Below are positions 26,039-37,505 of a stretch of 64,000 bases of DNA, in pieces. The position numbers and the translations under genes were made by a program. The DNA is from Actinobacillus sp. GY-402. Lineage in GTDB: Bacteria; Pseudomonadota; Gammaproteobacteria; Enterobacterales; Pasteurellaceae. Within the stretch, counting starts at the first letter, position 1; each line of letters starts with the position of its first letter. The stretch spans positions 1,984,001-2,048,000 of the forward strand of contig NZ_CP062137.1 of the NCBI RefSeq assembly GCF_014843355.1, in the 5' to 3' direction. The notes beneath the pieces were generated by a model, which had not been told where the DNA came from, ran no database searches, and saw only the letters and a list, made by a program, of their open reading frames with translations.

Positions 26039-29000
26039 ATGGCAGATAATTTAACACTCGCACTCAAAATCAAAGCCGACCTTGAGAATGCCTTATCTAA
26101 TTTTAAGGCGTTCGAAAGCGAATTGCAACGCAATAAAAAAGCGGCGGAAGGTCTGGGTAAATCTGCCAAAACAGGGGCAGCAGGCATTGAAAAACTTGGC
26201 AAAAAAGCCGACCAAACCACCGGCAAGCTCGGCAAAACCCGCGCGGGCTTGGAATCTATCAGCACACAATTAGCCCGTTTGAAATCGCAAGCCATCGGAT
26301 TTACGTTGGGCAATCTGGCGATTTCCAATCTTACGCAAACCATAGACTCGTACAATAGTTACGAGTCACGTATTAATCTAATCTCCAAATCTAACGCGCA
26401 AGCCAAGGGTACGTTTGCCGAGTTAATGCAAATCGCAAATGACACCGGCTCGGCGTTTGGCGCAACCGCAGAACTCTACACTCGCCTATATCGTGCGATG
26501 GGTAGCAGTGCCAATAGCGCTGAATTATTGCAATTTACCCGCACCATCCAGCAAATGACGGTGATTTCCGGGGCCGGCGCGGAAGAAGCAAAAGCCGCCA
26601 TCATCCAGTTGGCACAAGGTTTAGCTTCCGGCGCGTTGCGGGGCGATGAGTTTAATTCCGTGGCCGAACAAATGCCGATATTGCTCGAAGTGTTGCAAAA
26701 ATCTCTCGGCAAAACGCGGGCGGAACTGCGCAAAATGGCCGAAGACGGCGAAATCACGCCACAGTTGATTTTAGGCGCAACCAAAGAAGCCACCGAAGAA
26801 ATCCAGCGTCAATATGAGCAAATGCCGCTTACCATTGGGCGCGCCGTAAATCAACTGTCGAACAACTGGCTGAATTTTATCGGTAACACGGATAAAACCG
26901 TATCCGCCTCGAAAGTCGTGGCGGGCACGATTTCCCTTGTCGCTAATAATCTGGATTTATTGGCCGGCGCGGTGATTACTGCCGGTGCGGCATACACCGT
27001 GCATTTAATCGCTCCATTAGCCAAAAAAGCCACGGCACTGGCGGCGAGTACATTTGCGCTAAATGCCAACACCGTTGCCGTAAACGCCAATGCCAGTGCC
27101 CAGGTACGTACCGCACAAGCGACAATTATCGCCATGCGCGCCGTAGACGGCGAAAGCGTATCCGTTGCGCGATTAACCCAAGCCTATGGCGCATTGGCCC
27201 TGGCTAAAGCAAAATCTGCCGCCGTTAATATCGGCTCCGGTGCGTTGGCATTTATGGGTGGTTGGACGGGTGTGGCAATTACCGCCGCGGTCGGCTTATA
27301 CGCTGCTTATCAGTATTTAAAATCCCAGGAAGAAGAGCTTGAGGCGCAATATCAACGGACAACCAACGCGGTCCAGTCTAACATCGAAAAAACCGAAGCC
27401 CTCATTGAAGCGCGGACAAAACTCGGTGAGTTGGGCGGATTCAGTGAGCGCGTAAGCCAGGTTGAAACCAATAATCAAGCCATCGATGAGGCGCAAGCGC
27501 AACTGGATGAGTTAATCAAGCGCCGTGATGATTTACAACAACAAATGCTGACGGATAGTTTCGGCGGGTTTATTAACACTGATAAGTTGGCTGAGGCAAA
27601 TAAACGCGTTGATGAGTTACAGACCCACATCAACGAGCTTCAGGACGGCACAAGCACTCTTGCAGACTTAAACGTGCAACAACTTACCGCCGCTTTTAAT
27701 GACGCGGTGGCCGCCGGCGGAGAACTTGGCGAAAAACTCAAAGAAATTGGCGACCCGACTGCACCGGAAGCGATGAAGTTGCTGGAAAGTGTCATTAAAG
27801 ACGCTGAAGCGCAAATGAGTTCAATGGGGAGCGAACTTGACCAGGTTGAAAAGAAAGTCCGCCAAGAATTAACCAACTCAACCATGACTGCCACCGAACA
27901 GCTCGAAGCCATGAAGGCTAAATTTATTGAGCTTGGACGCAATGCCGGCACGTCTGCCGAATTGATGGATCCGTTTATTGAGCGGATTAATATGGTGATT
28001 GGTTTATACAAAGAGTTAGACCAAGTTAAACAGCAAAAAGATAACGAAAAATTCTTTGGCGATATCAGCAAACGCGCTCGTCAGGCAAAAATGACCAGTA
28101 AGGAGCGCTTAATTGATGATATTAAAAATCGCCCGGGCGCCACTCAAGCACAAATTGACCAGGCCATTAAAGACGCAAACACAATTGAAGCAGGTGAAAG
28201 CTATCGTAGGGCGCAATCCAAATTCGCTCGGTCATCAAAAAGTCAAAAATACGACGCCACCGACAAAAACCTTGCACTCAATGTGCAATATTTGCGTTTG
28301 ACCGGGCAAGAGGTCAAGGCCAATTTAACCGATATTGAGGGGCGTTATAACAAGCTTTTAACAGAGTTTCAGAAGCACTCCAATGTTGAAGGAATCAATC
28401 TGATTAAAAAAATCCTGCCGTTGGAACAGGCAAAAGCACAAGTTGACGGTGTACAAAACGAAATCAATCGATTGTATCAAAATCAAAGCACGCAAGAGCA
28501 ACGCATACAGGCTCAGGTGCAAGTCGGCATTATCAGCCATCTTGAAGGGCAACAGCGCTTAAAAGAGGTGTATGCATCAACCGTCGCCGAACTCGAAAAA
28601 CAAATCCCGGTATTGGAAAAACTGGCGCAAATGCCGGGCGCACAAGGCGAGGCGGCGAAGGTTACGCTTGAAAACATGAAGATTAAAATTGCGGAATTAA
28701 AAACGGCTTCCGACGAGCTTGAACAGGCTTTTAAGGACGGTTTAACGCAAGGTATTCAAACCTCTCTCATGGGGTTGGCGCAAGGCACCATGACGCTTAA
28801 AGATGCGATTAAAAATCTGGCGACCACTATTTTAAACGCTATGGCGCAAATTGCCGCACAACAACTTGCGATGCAGGCAAGCAATGCCATTAGCGGGTGG
28901 CTTGGATTGACCGGTACAGCGGCCAGCGCGGCGGCTGGTACGCCTGTCACAGCGGCAACAGGCGGGCATATCCGGGGTCCTGGTACCGGCACATCAGATT

Positions 29001-29327
29001 CCATTCCCGCACGTTTGTCAGACGGCGAATTTGTGGTGCGCGCGGCAATGGTATCGCGTTACGGTGTAGATTTTTCTTCATGCTATCAATCGTGGCCGGT
29101 TGCGTAAGTTTTCGCAGGGCGGACCGGTCTCCGTGCCGACTGTACCAAGTTACCGTGACCCCGGATTAAGCGATTCACTTCGTGACGGGCGCGGCGGAAC
29201 GCAAGTTGTGGCATCGCCGGTGAATATTCAGCAAACTTTAGCTGTTGACAGCGCCGAACTCTTTACCGCAGGCATTAGTACTAACGCAGGCACAAAAAGC
29301 GGTGCTGACCTTGCTTCGCACCAATAA
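26039..29327 (+). pseudogene. tape measure protein, C-terminus frameshifted
   Basis: The first 1022 residues are open (26039-29107): N-terminal coiled coil, the tape-measure domain (ELMQIANDTGSAFGATAELY, FTRTIQQMTVISGAGAEEAK, GDEFNSVAEQMPILLEVL), membrane-like segments near 300-430, then helices and the HIRGPGTGTSDSIPARLSDG tail motif. One extra T in 29071-29075 replaces FLHAINRGRLRKFSQGGPVS, which continues in another frame to 29327. The truncated protein lacks about 80 residues; effect unknown. Confidence 0.85.
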
Positions 29328-29368
29328 ATCAACCGTAAAAGATATCCTGAATTAAGAGGTAAATTTAA

Positions 29369-30376
29369 ATGGCATACAAGATGGGCGTTGCACAAAATGA
29401 GCGCGATTTATTAGATATTTTGAATAAGTTTTTAACCACCGACCCGACGCTCGTTGCTAGCGGACAGGCGTGGACGGTACTATTCGACCGCACATTGCCC
29501 GCAACAAGCACACAAGTTGAACGACGTCAAATCGCCTGGAAATCTACCGGCACAGGAATTGAGCAAGACATTTATATTTGTGCTGTGACAGATAATTTAA
29601 TTTCGGCGGATACATACAACATCAATTTTTGCGGCGGCACCTTCTTTAATTCGGATTTTATAAATGCAAACCAAATTTGGCCTGGAATGATTAATGTTTC
29701 GCCACGCGTGGTATTGTTCGCGGACAGTCGCCCGATTGATTACATTTTTGTGGCGGACGGGCGTTGTTTCAAAGCGATTACGCGTATCTCGAATGTGTGT
29801 TCAAGCGCCTATTGCGGCTTTATTTTGCCAACTGTGGCACCGAATGAATACCCTTATCCGCTTTGTGTGGCGGGGTCAGCGCCACTTCTGAAAAAAAGAA
29901 TCCTGGAACGACTAGCTTTTTCATCTATTTTTACCGCGTTACTCCAATACGTGGGAGTATCATTCATCCTTAGCCAATCCTTTAGCCGGCAACTGTTGGT
30001 TGTTTACTCCGGACCAAAGCTGGCGAGACTTTTTATGGAACTTCGTATGTGGAATTCACGAATGATTCAAAAAGCACAAAAATATAATGCCACATTTCAC
30101 TTATAAAAAGGAAGTTACAACTGGTACGTCATGCAGTGTTTATCTGCGTCGCCTGGCGATACCTATCCTCTTTTTCCGGTCGAATTTATTTCTGACGGTA
30201 ACAGTAGCCAAGGAATTAATCGCTGGGGTGCATACGATGGTGTGTATTGGATTCCCGGCGTCCAACGCGCCGTAGGTGATGAAGTGACACTGCCTAACGG
30301 CAATAAAGGGGTGGTATGTAATAACGGATACCGCACAACCACAACAGATTATTTTGTTATTGATTTAGGAGCATGA
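29369..30376 (+). pseudogene. tail protein, broken by several frameshifts
   Basis: The first ~170 residues read in frame (MAYKMGVAQNERDLLDILNK, IYICAVTDNLISADTYNINF). After about 29885 the coherent text moves between frames (ATSEKKNPGTTSFFIYFYRV, LAGNCWLFTPDQSWRDFLWN, FYGTSYVEFTNDSKSTK) and ends as DTYPLFPVEFISDGNSSQGI... TDYFVIDLGA. At least four indels are needed. Its start is similar to the next gene, so the two may be duplicates. Confidence 0.65.
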
Positions 30377-30377
30377 T

Positions 30378-31336
30378 ATGGCATATCAAACCGGCACCGC
30401 TAAAAAAAACGTCGCGGATTTATTAACCAAACTGTCGGATTTTTGCCAACTCGCTGGGATGGTCAACCAACAAACTTACGTCAACGGCACTGTTTATCAA
30501 TAATGCTGACGGATACTGGGCAATGGGAATTTAAAGATGGTTTGTTATTCACTATTGCAGCGACCGGATACGATGGTACGCGAGACTGCTTTAACCAGCC
30601 GGGCTCATCGTCGGTCAATTCATACGCCAACGTAAAAACGTGCACATCGCAATTAGGTACCGGCGATTATGTGAGTTATGACTTTTTCGGTACAAGTCAA
30701 TATTTACATATTTGCGTTCAGATTAAAAATGAGGTGTTCCGCCATTTCGGCATGGGCACGCTCAACAAAGAAGGCGAATACACCGGCGGTCAGTATGCGT
30801 TTGGTACCTATCTAAATTATGGAAGTTATTATATCGGAGAATTAAGTAGCTATCATGTTTTCGGTTTTTCTCATGGTGCGCAATCATATGGCCCCGTTCT
30901 GCGGGCGGACAGGATAGCGGGGGGCCACGCCTCACCGTGGTATTTTATTAATGATTACCGAGAGGATTACGCAAAATTGGATAAATCAGCATACGGTGCC
31001 TATATGCTAACAAACGGCAGAGCGGATGGTTATTGGAATCATCCGGACGTCTGGCTGCTTATTTCCAGTCAGTCTAATTTCGGGCAGGCGGTTATCCCAG
31101 TGCCAAATGCGCCGATTGCACTCTGTAAAGACGGATTGTTCCGCCGCCTCGGCGTACTACCGGATCGTTATCAATGCCGGTTAAATAACATTTATCCTCG
31201 CCAGCGATTGCAAATCAACGGTGAAAGCTGGATGTTTATCCCAAGCGCAAAATACCAAAAAGGCAATCCGTCGGTATCTGCCGATAAGTCGGATAATTCC
31301 GGTGAGTATGGTGTGGCGTATCGTATCGTTGAGTAA
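30378..31336 (+). pseudogene. tail virion protein, one frameshift
   Basis: ATG 30378 reads MAYQTGTAKKNVADLLTKLS. Adding one T to 30440-30444 continues FLPTRWDGQPTNLRQRHCLS and stays open to 31336 (SWMFIPSAKYQKG... YRIVE). The text is rich in aromatic and glycine residues, as in tail-tip or side proteins of D3112-like phages. Exact role unknown. Confidence 0.65.
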
Positions 31337-31341
31337 AGAGT

Positions 31342-33030
31342 ATGGCAGTAATTAACGGCTATCATATTCCGACGATTGCCGTCGGTAAAATTAAAGATAC
31401 CGGCTACCTTGATGCGTTGGTGACGTATCGCGGAGCGGATTCCCGGCTTCTCAACTTAGGGGTGACAACTGCCGGAAAAATCACAGCGCGCCATATTCAA
31501 AATCAAACCTTAGGCGCGCAGGCGTATGTTATTCCCAACTATTATTCGGATTTATACCGCCGCATTATCGTTATTCCGCATACGGTCAGTCTTGGCTCAA
31601 TTTCAACGGATCAGACTTTTAGTGTTCAGGTTTGGAATGCAAATAAAAGTGCGGTCAAATTGTTATCCGTTTCCGTAGTTGGCGGTGAAGGTATTACGTT
31701 AGACGGGCCAACATCCGGCACATTTAACGCGCTCGCACTAAAAAAATGGACAGTCAACGTCAGCATGCAGGGCCCAGCTGTAATTGATTGCGTCGTGACC
31801 TTTAATTTTTTAGGCAAAAATCCCGTCACGTTGCATATTACCGGGTCGCGCTCAACAGATTGGTCGTTTATGCCCGATTGGAGCGAGAATGTCACCGAGA
31901 ATCTGGAGTGGCTTACCCGTGTACATCAATCTGTCACAGCCGCCGAACAGCGCATTGCGCGCCGTTTATCACCACGACGCACTTTCGAGTTTAAAGTGAG
32001 TTTCGGCAACGTCGAACGACAACTGTTTGAATCTGCGCTCTACGGTTACGGCTCTCGCGTCTGGGCTATGCCGGTTTTTACTGACTGCGCAAGATTGTTG
32101 CAAAATGTGCAACAGGGCGAGATTGAGCTTGCTATCAATACCGTTGGTTATGATTTTTCCGTCGGTGGCCGCGCAATTTTGATGACCGGAAATTACAAGG
32201 AAATGGTAGAAATTACTGCGCTTGAAGCGGGAAAAATTACTGTTAAGCGCCCAATCACCAGCAATTTTGACCGCACGTTGACAACGGTTTATCCGCTCCG
32301 TTCGGCTGTATTAACGGATATGCCGCAGATACGCCGCCTGAGCGATAATGTATCTACCGCTCAAATCCGCTTACAACTGCACGAGCATAATAGCTGGAGT
32401 GATGATGTAGGTCACTTGCCGACATATCGCAATCACCCGGTATTAGAGCCGACCAGCGAATGGTCGGAAGACATTACGGCGCAATATACGCGGCTGATTA
32501 AGACGCTCGATAACGAGACAGGTCTGCCGTATTACTTAGATACGGCCAATAAGGCGTTTCAGCTCACATCTCATCGTTTCATTGTAACCGGACGCGAGGA
32601 ACAACGTAAACTACGTAATTTATTTTATTTCCTGCGCGGACGTCAGCGCGCCATTTGGGTGGCAACGGCCAGCACGGATGTGACGCCGGTGGAAGATATT
32701 TTAGGCCAGACTTTGGATATCGCTCACATCAACTACACCGCTGCTTTAAAAAAACAAACCGGACGGCAGGATGTGCGCATTGAGTGTACCGGCGGACGGA
32801 TATTTTATCGCCGTATTATTTCGTCAAATGTGATTAACCCAACAACCGAACGTCTGGCATTTGACGGTGATGCAATCAAAGTGACACGGGCTGAGATCCT
32901 CAAAATATCGTTTTTAGCCCTCTCCAGACTGGAGAGCGATACGGTGCCATGGGTGCACCATACGGATGCCGACGGTGCGGCAACGGTCACCGTGAGTTTT
33001 AGAGGATTGCGCGATGAGCTTGAGGGGTAA
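31342..33030 (+). CDS. distal tail/baseplate-hub protein
   Basis: 562 residues, intact. Hub-like beta-rich text (FEFKVSFGNVERQLFESALY, RAIWVATASTDVTPVEDILG) resembles the large protein after the tape measure in siphovirus-type transposable phages. It contains one in-frame USS (KSAVK). It starts five bases after the previous stop. Confidence 0.6.
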   Translation: MAVINGYHIPTIAVGKIKDTGYLDALVTYRGADSRLLNLGVTTAGKITARHIQNQTLGAQAYVIPNYYSDLYRRIIVIPHTVSLGSISTDQTFSVQVWNANKSAVKLLSVSVVGGEGITLDGPTSGTFNALALKKWTVNVSMQGPAVIDCVVTFNFLGKNPVTLHITGSRSTDWSFMPDWSENVTENLEWLTRVHQSVTAAEQRIARRLSPRRTFEFKVSFGNVERQLFESALYGYGSRVWAMPVFTDCARLLQNVQQGEIELAINTVGYDFSVGGRAILMTGNYKEMVEITALEAGKITVKRPITSNFDRTLTTVYPLRSAVLTDMPQIRRLSDNVSTAQIRLQLHEHNSWSDDVGHLPTYRNHPVLEPTSEWSEDITAQYTRLIKTLDNETGLPYYLDTANKAFQLTSHRFIVTGREEQRKLRNLFYFLRGRQRAIWVATASTDVTPVEDILGQTLDIAHINYTAALKKQTGRQDVRIECTGGRIFYRRIISSNVINPTTERLAFDGDAIKVTRAEILKISFLALSRLESDTVPWVHHTDADGAATVTVSFRGLRDELEG

Positions 33031-33095
33031 TCAAAAAAACGTTCAACTTTTTTTGACCGCACTTTAAGCAATATTTAAACGGAATTTAAAAACAT

Positions 33096-33906
33096 ATGAG
33101 CTACTTAAACAAAAACACATTCTATCGCTGAGGGGCAACCTGTCGACCTGTATCAGTTTACCCGTGGCGACAATGAGAAAGTCTGGCGCTTTTGTAATGC
33201 CGACCAAGATTTAGAAATCAACGGCGAAAAATGGTTAGCGGCGGCAATCAAGGATGAGCGCGGTGACGGCGGGGATGGCAAAATTACCATTAAAATGCCG
33301 AGTAATAACCCGGTGGCCCGGCTATATCGAGGGATTCCGCCGAGTCAAACGGTGACATTGACGATTATGCGTCTTAACTGGATGGACACCGAAATTCGGG
33401 TGGTATGGATTGGCACGATCGTAGAGGCTAAACGTCCGGAAATTCAAACCACACAACTGATTTCTGCCGCCTTATCCGAAACGATGGAGAGCGCAGGCTT
33501 GCGGCTTACATGGGGACGCAACTGTCCTTATACCCTCTATGACGTAGATTGCAAAGTGAAGCCTGGCAAATTTGTTGTTGCCGGGCTGACGATTAACGCG
33601 CTGGATGGGGTTTCTATCACCGTCGATACCCCGGCTAATCTGCCGCAAGGCTGGTTTAACGCAGGTTTTATTGAGTGGATTGACGACGGCGTGCGCGAGG
33701 TGCGAGCGGTGACTATCCATGAAAATAATAAATTAACGCTTATGGGGGGGACACAAAAGCTTTCCGTCGGTATGGTTATTAAGGTCTATCCGGGTTGTGA
33801 CGGACGGGCTCAAACATGCCTGAAAAAGTTTAATAATATGCTCAATTTCGGCGGTGTGCCGCACATGCCGACCAAGTCGCCGTATGACGGTTCGAGAGTA
33901 TTTTAA
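33096..33906 (+). pseudogene. BR0599/DUF2163-family tail protein, frameshift near start
   Basis: ATG 33096 opens MSYLNK. Removing one A from 33111-33115 continues THSIAEGQPVDLYQFTRGDN and then the frame open to 33906. The C-terminal CDGRAQTCLKKFNNMLNFGG, then VPHMPTKSP, is the family signature (two Cys, FGG.PH.P). This protein sits at the tail tip. In the written sequence the first ATG meets a stop after 11 codons. Confidence 0.75.
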
Positions 33907-33916
33907 GGAGTTAATG

Positions 33917-34164
33917 ATGTGGGCAGCATTCGGATGGGCAATCGTACGTGCAGTGGTTGTGATGGCGATCAGTTATCTGGTTAACCAGGCGACATCGCGA
34001 AAACAATCAAGTAACAGTCCCGAAGCGGTCGGGGCAAAGACTGGAATTTTCCGCAAATCGAAGAAGGTACACCTCAGTGTGTATTTTTCGGCGACTGCTG
34101 GACTGAGGATTGGCAAGTTTTAGCATACGGAAACTACCGCACCTCAGAAATTAAAAAGGGTTAA
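33917..34164 (+). pseudogene. tail-tip-associated membrane protein, one frameshift
   Basis: It begins MWAAFGWAIVRAVVVMAISY (hydrophobic) after AAGGAG. Adding one A to 34036-34038 gives DWNFPQIEEGTPQCVFFGDC, WTEDWQVLAYGNYRTSEIKK and a stop at 34162-34164. As written the frame runs to 34123 with a different tail. Such proteins precede the tail-tip protein in many siphoviruses. Confidence 0.65.
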
Positions 34165-34166
34165 CT

Positions 34167-34373
34167 ATGGATAAATTAATCATCACCATGCAAGACATGC
34201 GCCGAGTTCATTTTTGCGCATCCGGCGTTGAAGCCTTTTTTAAGCGCGAAGGATTGGATTATATGGATTTTTTGCAAAACGGCATTCCGGCGGATAAATT
34301 TTTGGCCACCGGGAGTGTCTTTGCGCGCAAATGTGTAAATGCCGCACTTGCCGCGCACAAGGAGGCCGAATAA
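34167..34373 (+). CDS. small tail-region protein
   Basis: 68 residues (MDKLIITMQDMRRVHFCASG, then VEAFFKREGLDYMDFL). It is a known companion of tail-tip genes in phages of this type, but unnamed. TAATG overlap couples it to the next gene. Confidence 0.6.
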   Translation: MDKLIITMQDMRRVHFCASGVEAFFKREGLDYMDFLQNGIPADKFLATGSVFARKCVNAALAAHKEAE

Positions 34374-36718
34374 TGGGGGGAAAAAGTAAGAGTAAACCGG
34401 TTACAGTCGGTTACCGTTATTACTGGGATATTCAATCCGGTCTGGGACGTGGGCCGGTAGACGAAATCGTGGAACTACGCGTGGACGATAAAACCGCGTA
34501 TGTCGGCAAACCGGGCGAATTAACGCAATCCCAAGCTATCTATATCAATAAACCGAATTTATTCGGCGGCGAAGATACCGGTGGTGAGGGCGGCATTCAA
34601 GGACGAATGGAAATCTTAATGGGTGAGCCAGACCAGAAGCCGACTCAAATGCTTATTAACCTATTAAAAGGCGTATTAAATCCTGCGCTCTCTAATGCCG
34701 GCGGTTTTTTCGCGCGTAAACGCAATAGACGGTATCATACCACGCAACAAGATTTCTTCTCTTCCGGTCCGGTTTTACCGGGCGATATTGCACCAGATGA
34801 GATTATTCCTGGTTTCCGAGGTATTGTAACAACGGTATTCAGCGGACTTATCAGCTGTTATAACGCTTACCCCAAAAAACACAGCTACCGAGTCCGGCGT
34901 GCTAATAAGGGCTGGTATAACGGTGGGGTATGGTACCCGGAAAAAGCTAAAATCCTGTTGCGCAACGATAATCTTAAAATTTCCGGTTTAACGCCGGAAC
35001 AGGAAGAAAACGTGCGTCAAATTCATGCCATGAATCCTGCGCACATCCTCGTTGAATGTGCCACCAATAAAAGCTGGGGCGGGAAAAAAGAGTTTTCCGA
35101 CTTGGATTTGGATAGCTACAAAAAAGCCGCCGACACACTTTACGCTGAAGGTTTTGGCTTGTGTATCCGCTATAACCGTCAGACTTCAATTAAAGAATTC
35201 ATTCAACAAATCGTTGACCATATCGGAGCGGCGCAATATGACAATGTGGAAACCGGTAAACAGGCGATTAAACTGATTCGCAAAGATTACAAAATCGAAG
35301 ATTTACCACTATTTACTTATGATAACGGCATTTTAAGCGTGCTCGATGATGACAGTGCCGCGACCGACAAGCAAGCTAATCAGGTCATCGTTAAATATCG
35401 GGAGCCAGTGACAAACCGAGAGGACCAAGCGATTGCCAATAATATCGCCGCTGTGCAAATGCATGGTGTGATTAGCAAAACAGTCGAATACAAAGGTGTC
35501 CCAACGTTTGATTTGGCTGCACGCCTAGCACAGCGTGATTTAGAGATGATTGCAAGCGGACTGACCCGACTCAAAATTACATTTGATATGCGCGGATCGG
35601 AATTGCGTCCTGGCGATGTAATTCGAGTGAATTTGCCGGACCGTGATATTGTGGATGTGGTATTCCGCGTCGGTGAGCTTAAAAACGGCAATGAAGGCGA
35701 AATTGTGGCAACTTGTCTGCAAGATGTATTTGGGATGCCGGCCGCGAACTACTCGACGCAAAAAGGCGAGTCATTCTATGTTCAACCCGACTATACCGCC
35801 AAACCTATCGACCAAGCACGGTTATTCGAGGTGCCATATCATGTGCTTCCGCTTGTGCTGACAGACGCAGAGTTGGCGTTTGTTAAACCGACAGACTGTT
35901 TTGTCTGGAGCCTTGGCGCGCAACCGACCGCACTTTCCGTGGGCTATGATATGTTAATTAATGCGGGCGCTGGTTATACACAAACTGCCACTGGGTCATT
36001 TACTCCGTTTGTGCGACTTGTGGGCGAGGTCACCCCATATCAGACAAGCATAAAATTTAAACTTGAGGGAGATTATGCGGCATTATCCGGCGCGGAAGCC
36101 CTAATCGTAGACGATGAAATCATCAAGATTGCTTCGGTGGATTTCAAAACCGGCACAATGACGGTGGGGCGCGGTTGCGCGGATACTATCCCGCAAGCGC
36201 ACCAGGCGGGTTCCGTGGCGTGGTGCTATTTGCTGGCTGCCGGGACGGACGAGACTAAATATACTGTGGGCGAGCGGCTTAAGGTCAAGCTACTCACCCG
36301 CACCGCACAGCAGACGCTGGATGAGAGCAAGGCGACAGAGCTTACAATCACTACCCGACAACGCCAGGCGAGACCGTATCCGCCAGGCAATGTGCGTATC
36401 GATGGCAATTATGACAATGCGATTGCAGATGGCACGTCATTTAAACTGACCTGGGCGCATCGTGACCGTGATGTTCAGGCCGACCAGTTAATTCCACATA
36501 CGGACGGCAGCACGGTCCTTGGTGATGGTGTGGCGTATAAAATTGACCTGTTAAACGATGATATGGTTGTGCGATCAATTAATACTACGACGACGGCATT
36601 TACTTATCCCGACGCCCCAAAAATGGAAGGGGAACAGTTTAACCGGGTTGCATTGTATAGTGTTAAAAACGGCTTGCAGAGCTTACAGCGTTATATCTTC
36701 AAAGTTGGGGGGCGTTGA
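34373..36718 (+). CDS. tail tip / host specificity protein (J-like)
   Basis: 781 residues from ATG 34373 (AAGGAGGC in front). The N-terminus (SKPVTVGYRYYWDIQSGLGR, GPVDEIVELRVDDKTAYVG) and middle (DMRGSELRPGDVIRVNLPDR) resemble phage tail-tip proteins. The C-terminus contains fibronectin-like segments (RPYPPGNVRIDGNYDNAIAD). It probably contacts the receptor. Intact. Confidence 0.8.
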   Translation: MGGKSKSKPVTVGYRYYWDIQSGLGRGPVDEIVELRVDDKTAYVGKPGELTQSQAIYINKPNLFGGEDTGGEGGIQGRMEILMGEPDQKPTQMLINLLKGVLNPALSNAGGFFARKRNRRYHTTQQDFFSSGPVLPGDIAPDEIIPGFRGIVTTVFSGLISCYNAYPKKHSYRVRRANKGWYNGGVWYPEKAKILLRNDNLKISGLTPEQEENVRQIHAMNPAHILVECATNKSWGGKKEFSDLDLDSYKKAADTLYAEGFGLCIRYNRQTSIKEFIQQIVDHIGAAQYDNVETGKQAIKLIRKDYKIEDLPLFTYDNGILSVLDDDSAATDKQANQVIVKYREPVTNREDQAIANNIAAVQMHGVISKTVEYKGVPTFDLAARLAQRDLEMIASGLTRLKITFDMRGSELRPGDVIRVNLPDRDIVDVVFRVGELKNGNEGEIVATCLQDVFGMPAANYSTQKGESFYVQPDYTAKPIDQARLFEVPYHVLPLVLTDAELAFVKPTDCFVWSLGAQPTALSVGYDMLINAGAGYTQTATGSFTPFVRLVGEVTPYQTSIKFKLEGDYAALSGAEALIVDDEIIKIASVDFKTGTMTVGRGCADTIPQAHQAGSVAWCYLLAAGTDETKYTVGERLKVKLLTRTAQQTLDESKATELTITTRQRQARPYPPGNVRIDGNYDNAIADGTSFKLTWAHRDRDVQADQLIPHTDGSTVLGDGVAYKIDLLNDDMVVRSINTTTTAFTYPDAPKMEGEQFNRVALYSVKNGLQSLQRYIFKVGGR

Positions 36719-37161
36719 TATTACTGCATGATTTTGACCATCAAACAAGATGGACTGCAGGCGACAGTTATTTCAACCGCTACAATGACAGCGATTTCGG
36801 CGAGAAAATCGGTTATTTACTACTCGGTCGTGTAAGCCAAACAACTGACGTATATAACGATTACGCAATCCCGGCGGGACAATATCAGCAATTCGAGCTT
36901 AATTACAAAATCTCAACATATAGCAAGCGTTCAGGTCAATGCAAAGTTATTGTGCAGCTACTTAACGGCACGGATGTGGTGGGATCATATGAGTCGGATT
37001 TATTGGGTAATTACCCAAAACAGGAATGGCACCCGCAACTTGTAACAGGTGTAATTCCGCCTGAGGTAACAACGATTCGGTTCAGAATTGTTCCGCAAAG
37101 TAATATATCCACCAGTAATACACTGGCATTCACCGGCATCACGATTCGGGTTAGGGGGTAG
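36715..37161 (+). CDS. tail-tip accessory / receptor-binding-like protein
   Basis: 148 residues with a TTG start overlapping the previous stop. It is beta-rich (YAIPAGQYQQFELNYKISTY, TTIRFRIVPQSNISTSNTLA), like carbohydrate-binding modules. It is the last structural gene. Role inferred from place. Confidence 0.5.
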   Translation: MILLHDFDHQTRWTAGDSYFNRYNDSDFGEKIGYLLLGRVSQTTDVYNDYAIPAGQYQQFELNYKISTYSKRSGQCKVIVQLLNGTDVVGSYESDLLGNYPKQEWHPQLVTGVIPPEVTTIRFRIVPQSNISTSNTLAFTGITIRVRG

Positions 37162-37308
37162 CTTTCAAAACGTTTAAAGAAATTTATGCGTAATCGCCGG
37201 TGCGATTACTTATGAGTTTCGCCACCGTTGGCAAAGCCAACGTTCAAAAAGCGTTGCTTTTTTTGTGACCGCACTTTTTATTTAATCAGTCTAAATGAGG
37301 ATAAGCAA

Positions 37309-37494
37309 ATGCAAAACAAGACAGTGACATTACGCAACGGCAACGTCGGTACGGTGGTTCATGAGAGCCCTTTCGGCAAACTCTTAATCGTCGAGCACAA
37401 TGGCGATGAGTTACCGCCGACCCATTGGCACAATGCCGACGGTTCATTTTACGCAGACGCAAAAAGCCCGTTGGATGTGGTTGACATTAATTAA
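37309..37494 (+). CDS. small phage protein before the methylase
   Basis: 61 residues (MQNKTVTLRNGNVGTVVHES..., then ELPPTHWHNADGSFYAD), with GAGGATAAG in front. The gap 37162-37308 holds a hairpin and a USS/T-rich terminator. Function unknown. Confidence 0.5.
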   Translation: MQNKTVTLRNGNVGTVVHESPFGKLLIVEHNGDELPPTHWHNADGSFYADAKSPLDVVDIN

Positions 37495-37505
37495 GGACAG
37501 ATATA

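Noticed and set aside
26029..26355. Long minus-strand frame upstream of the small membrane gene at 25813
   Set aside because: The extension lies over the tape-measure N-terminus. ATG 26028 has the ribosome-binding site and starts the hydrophobic protein.
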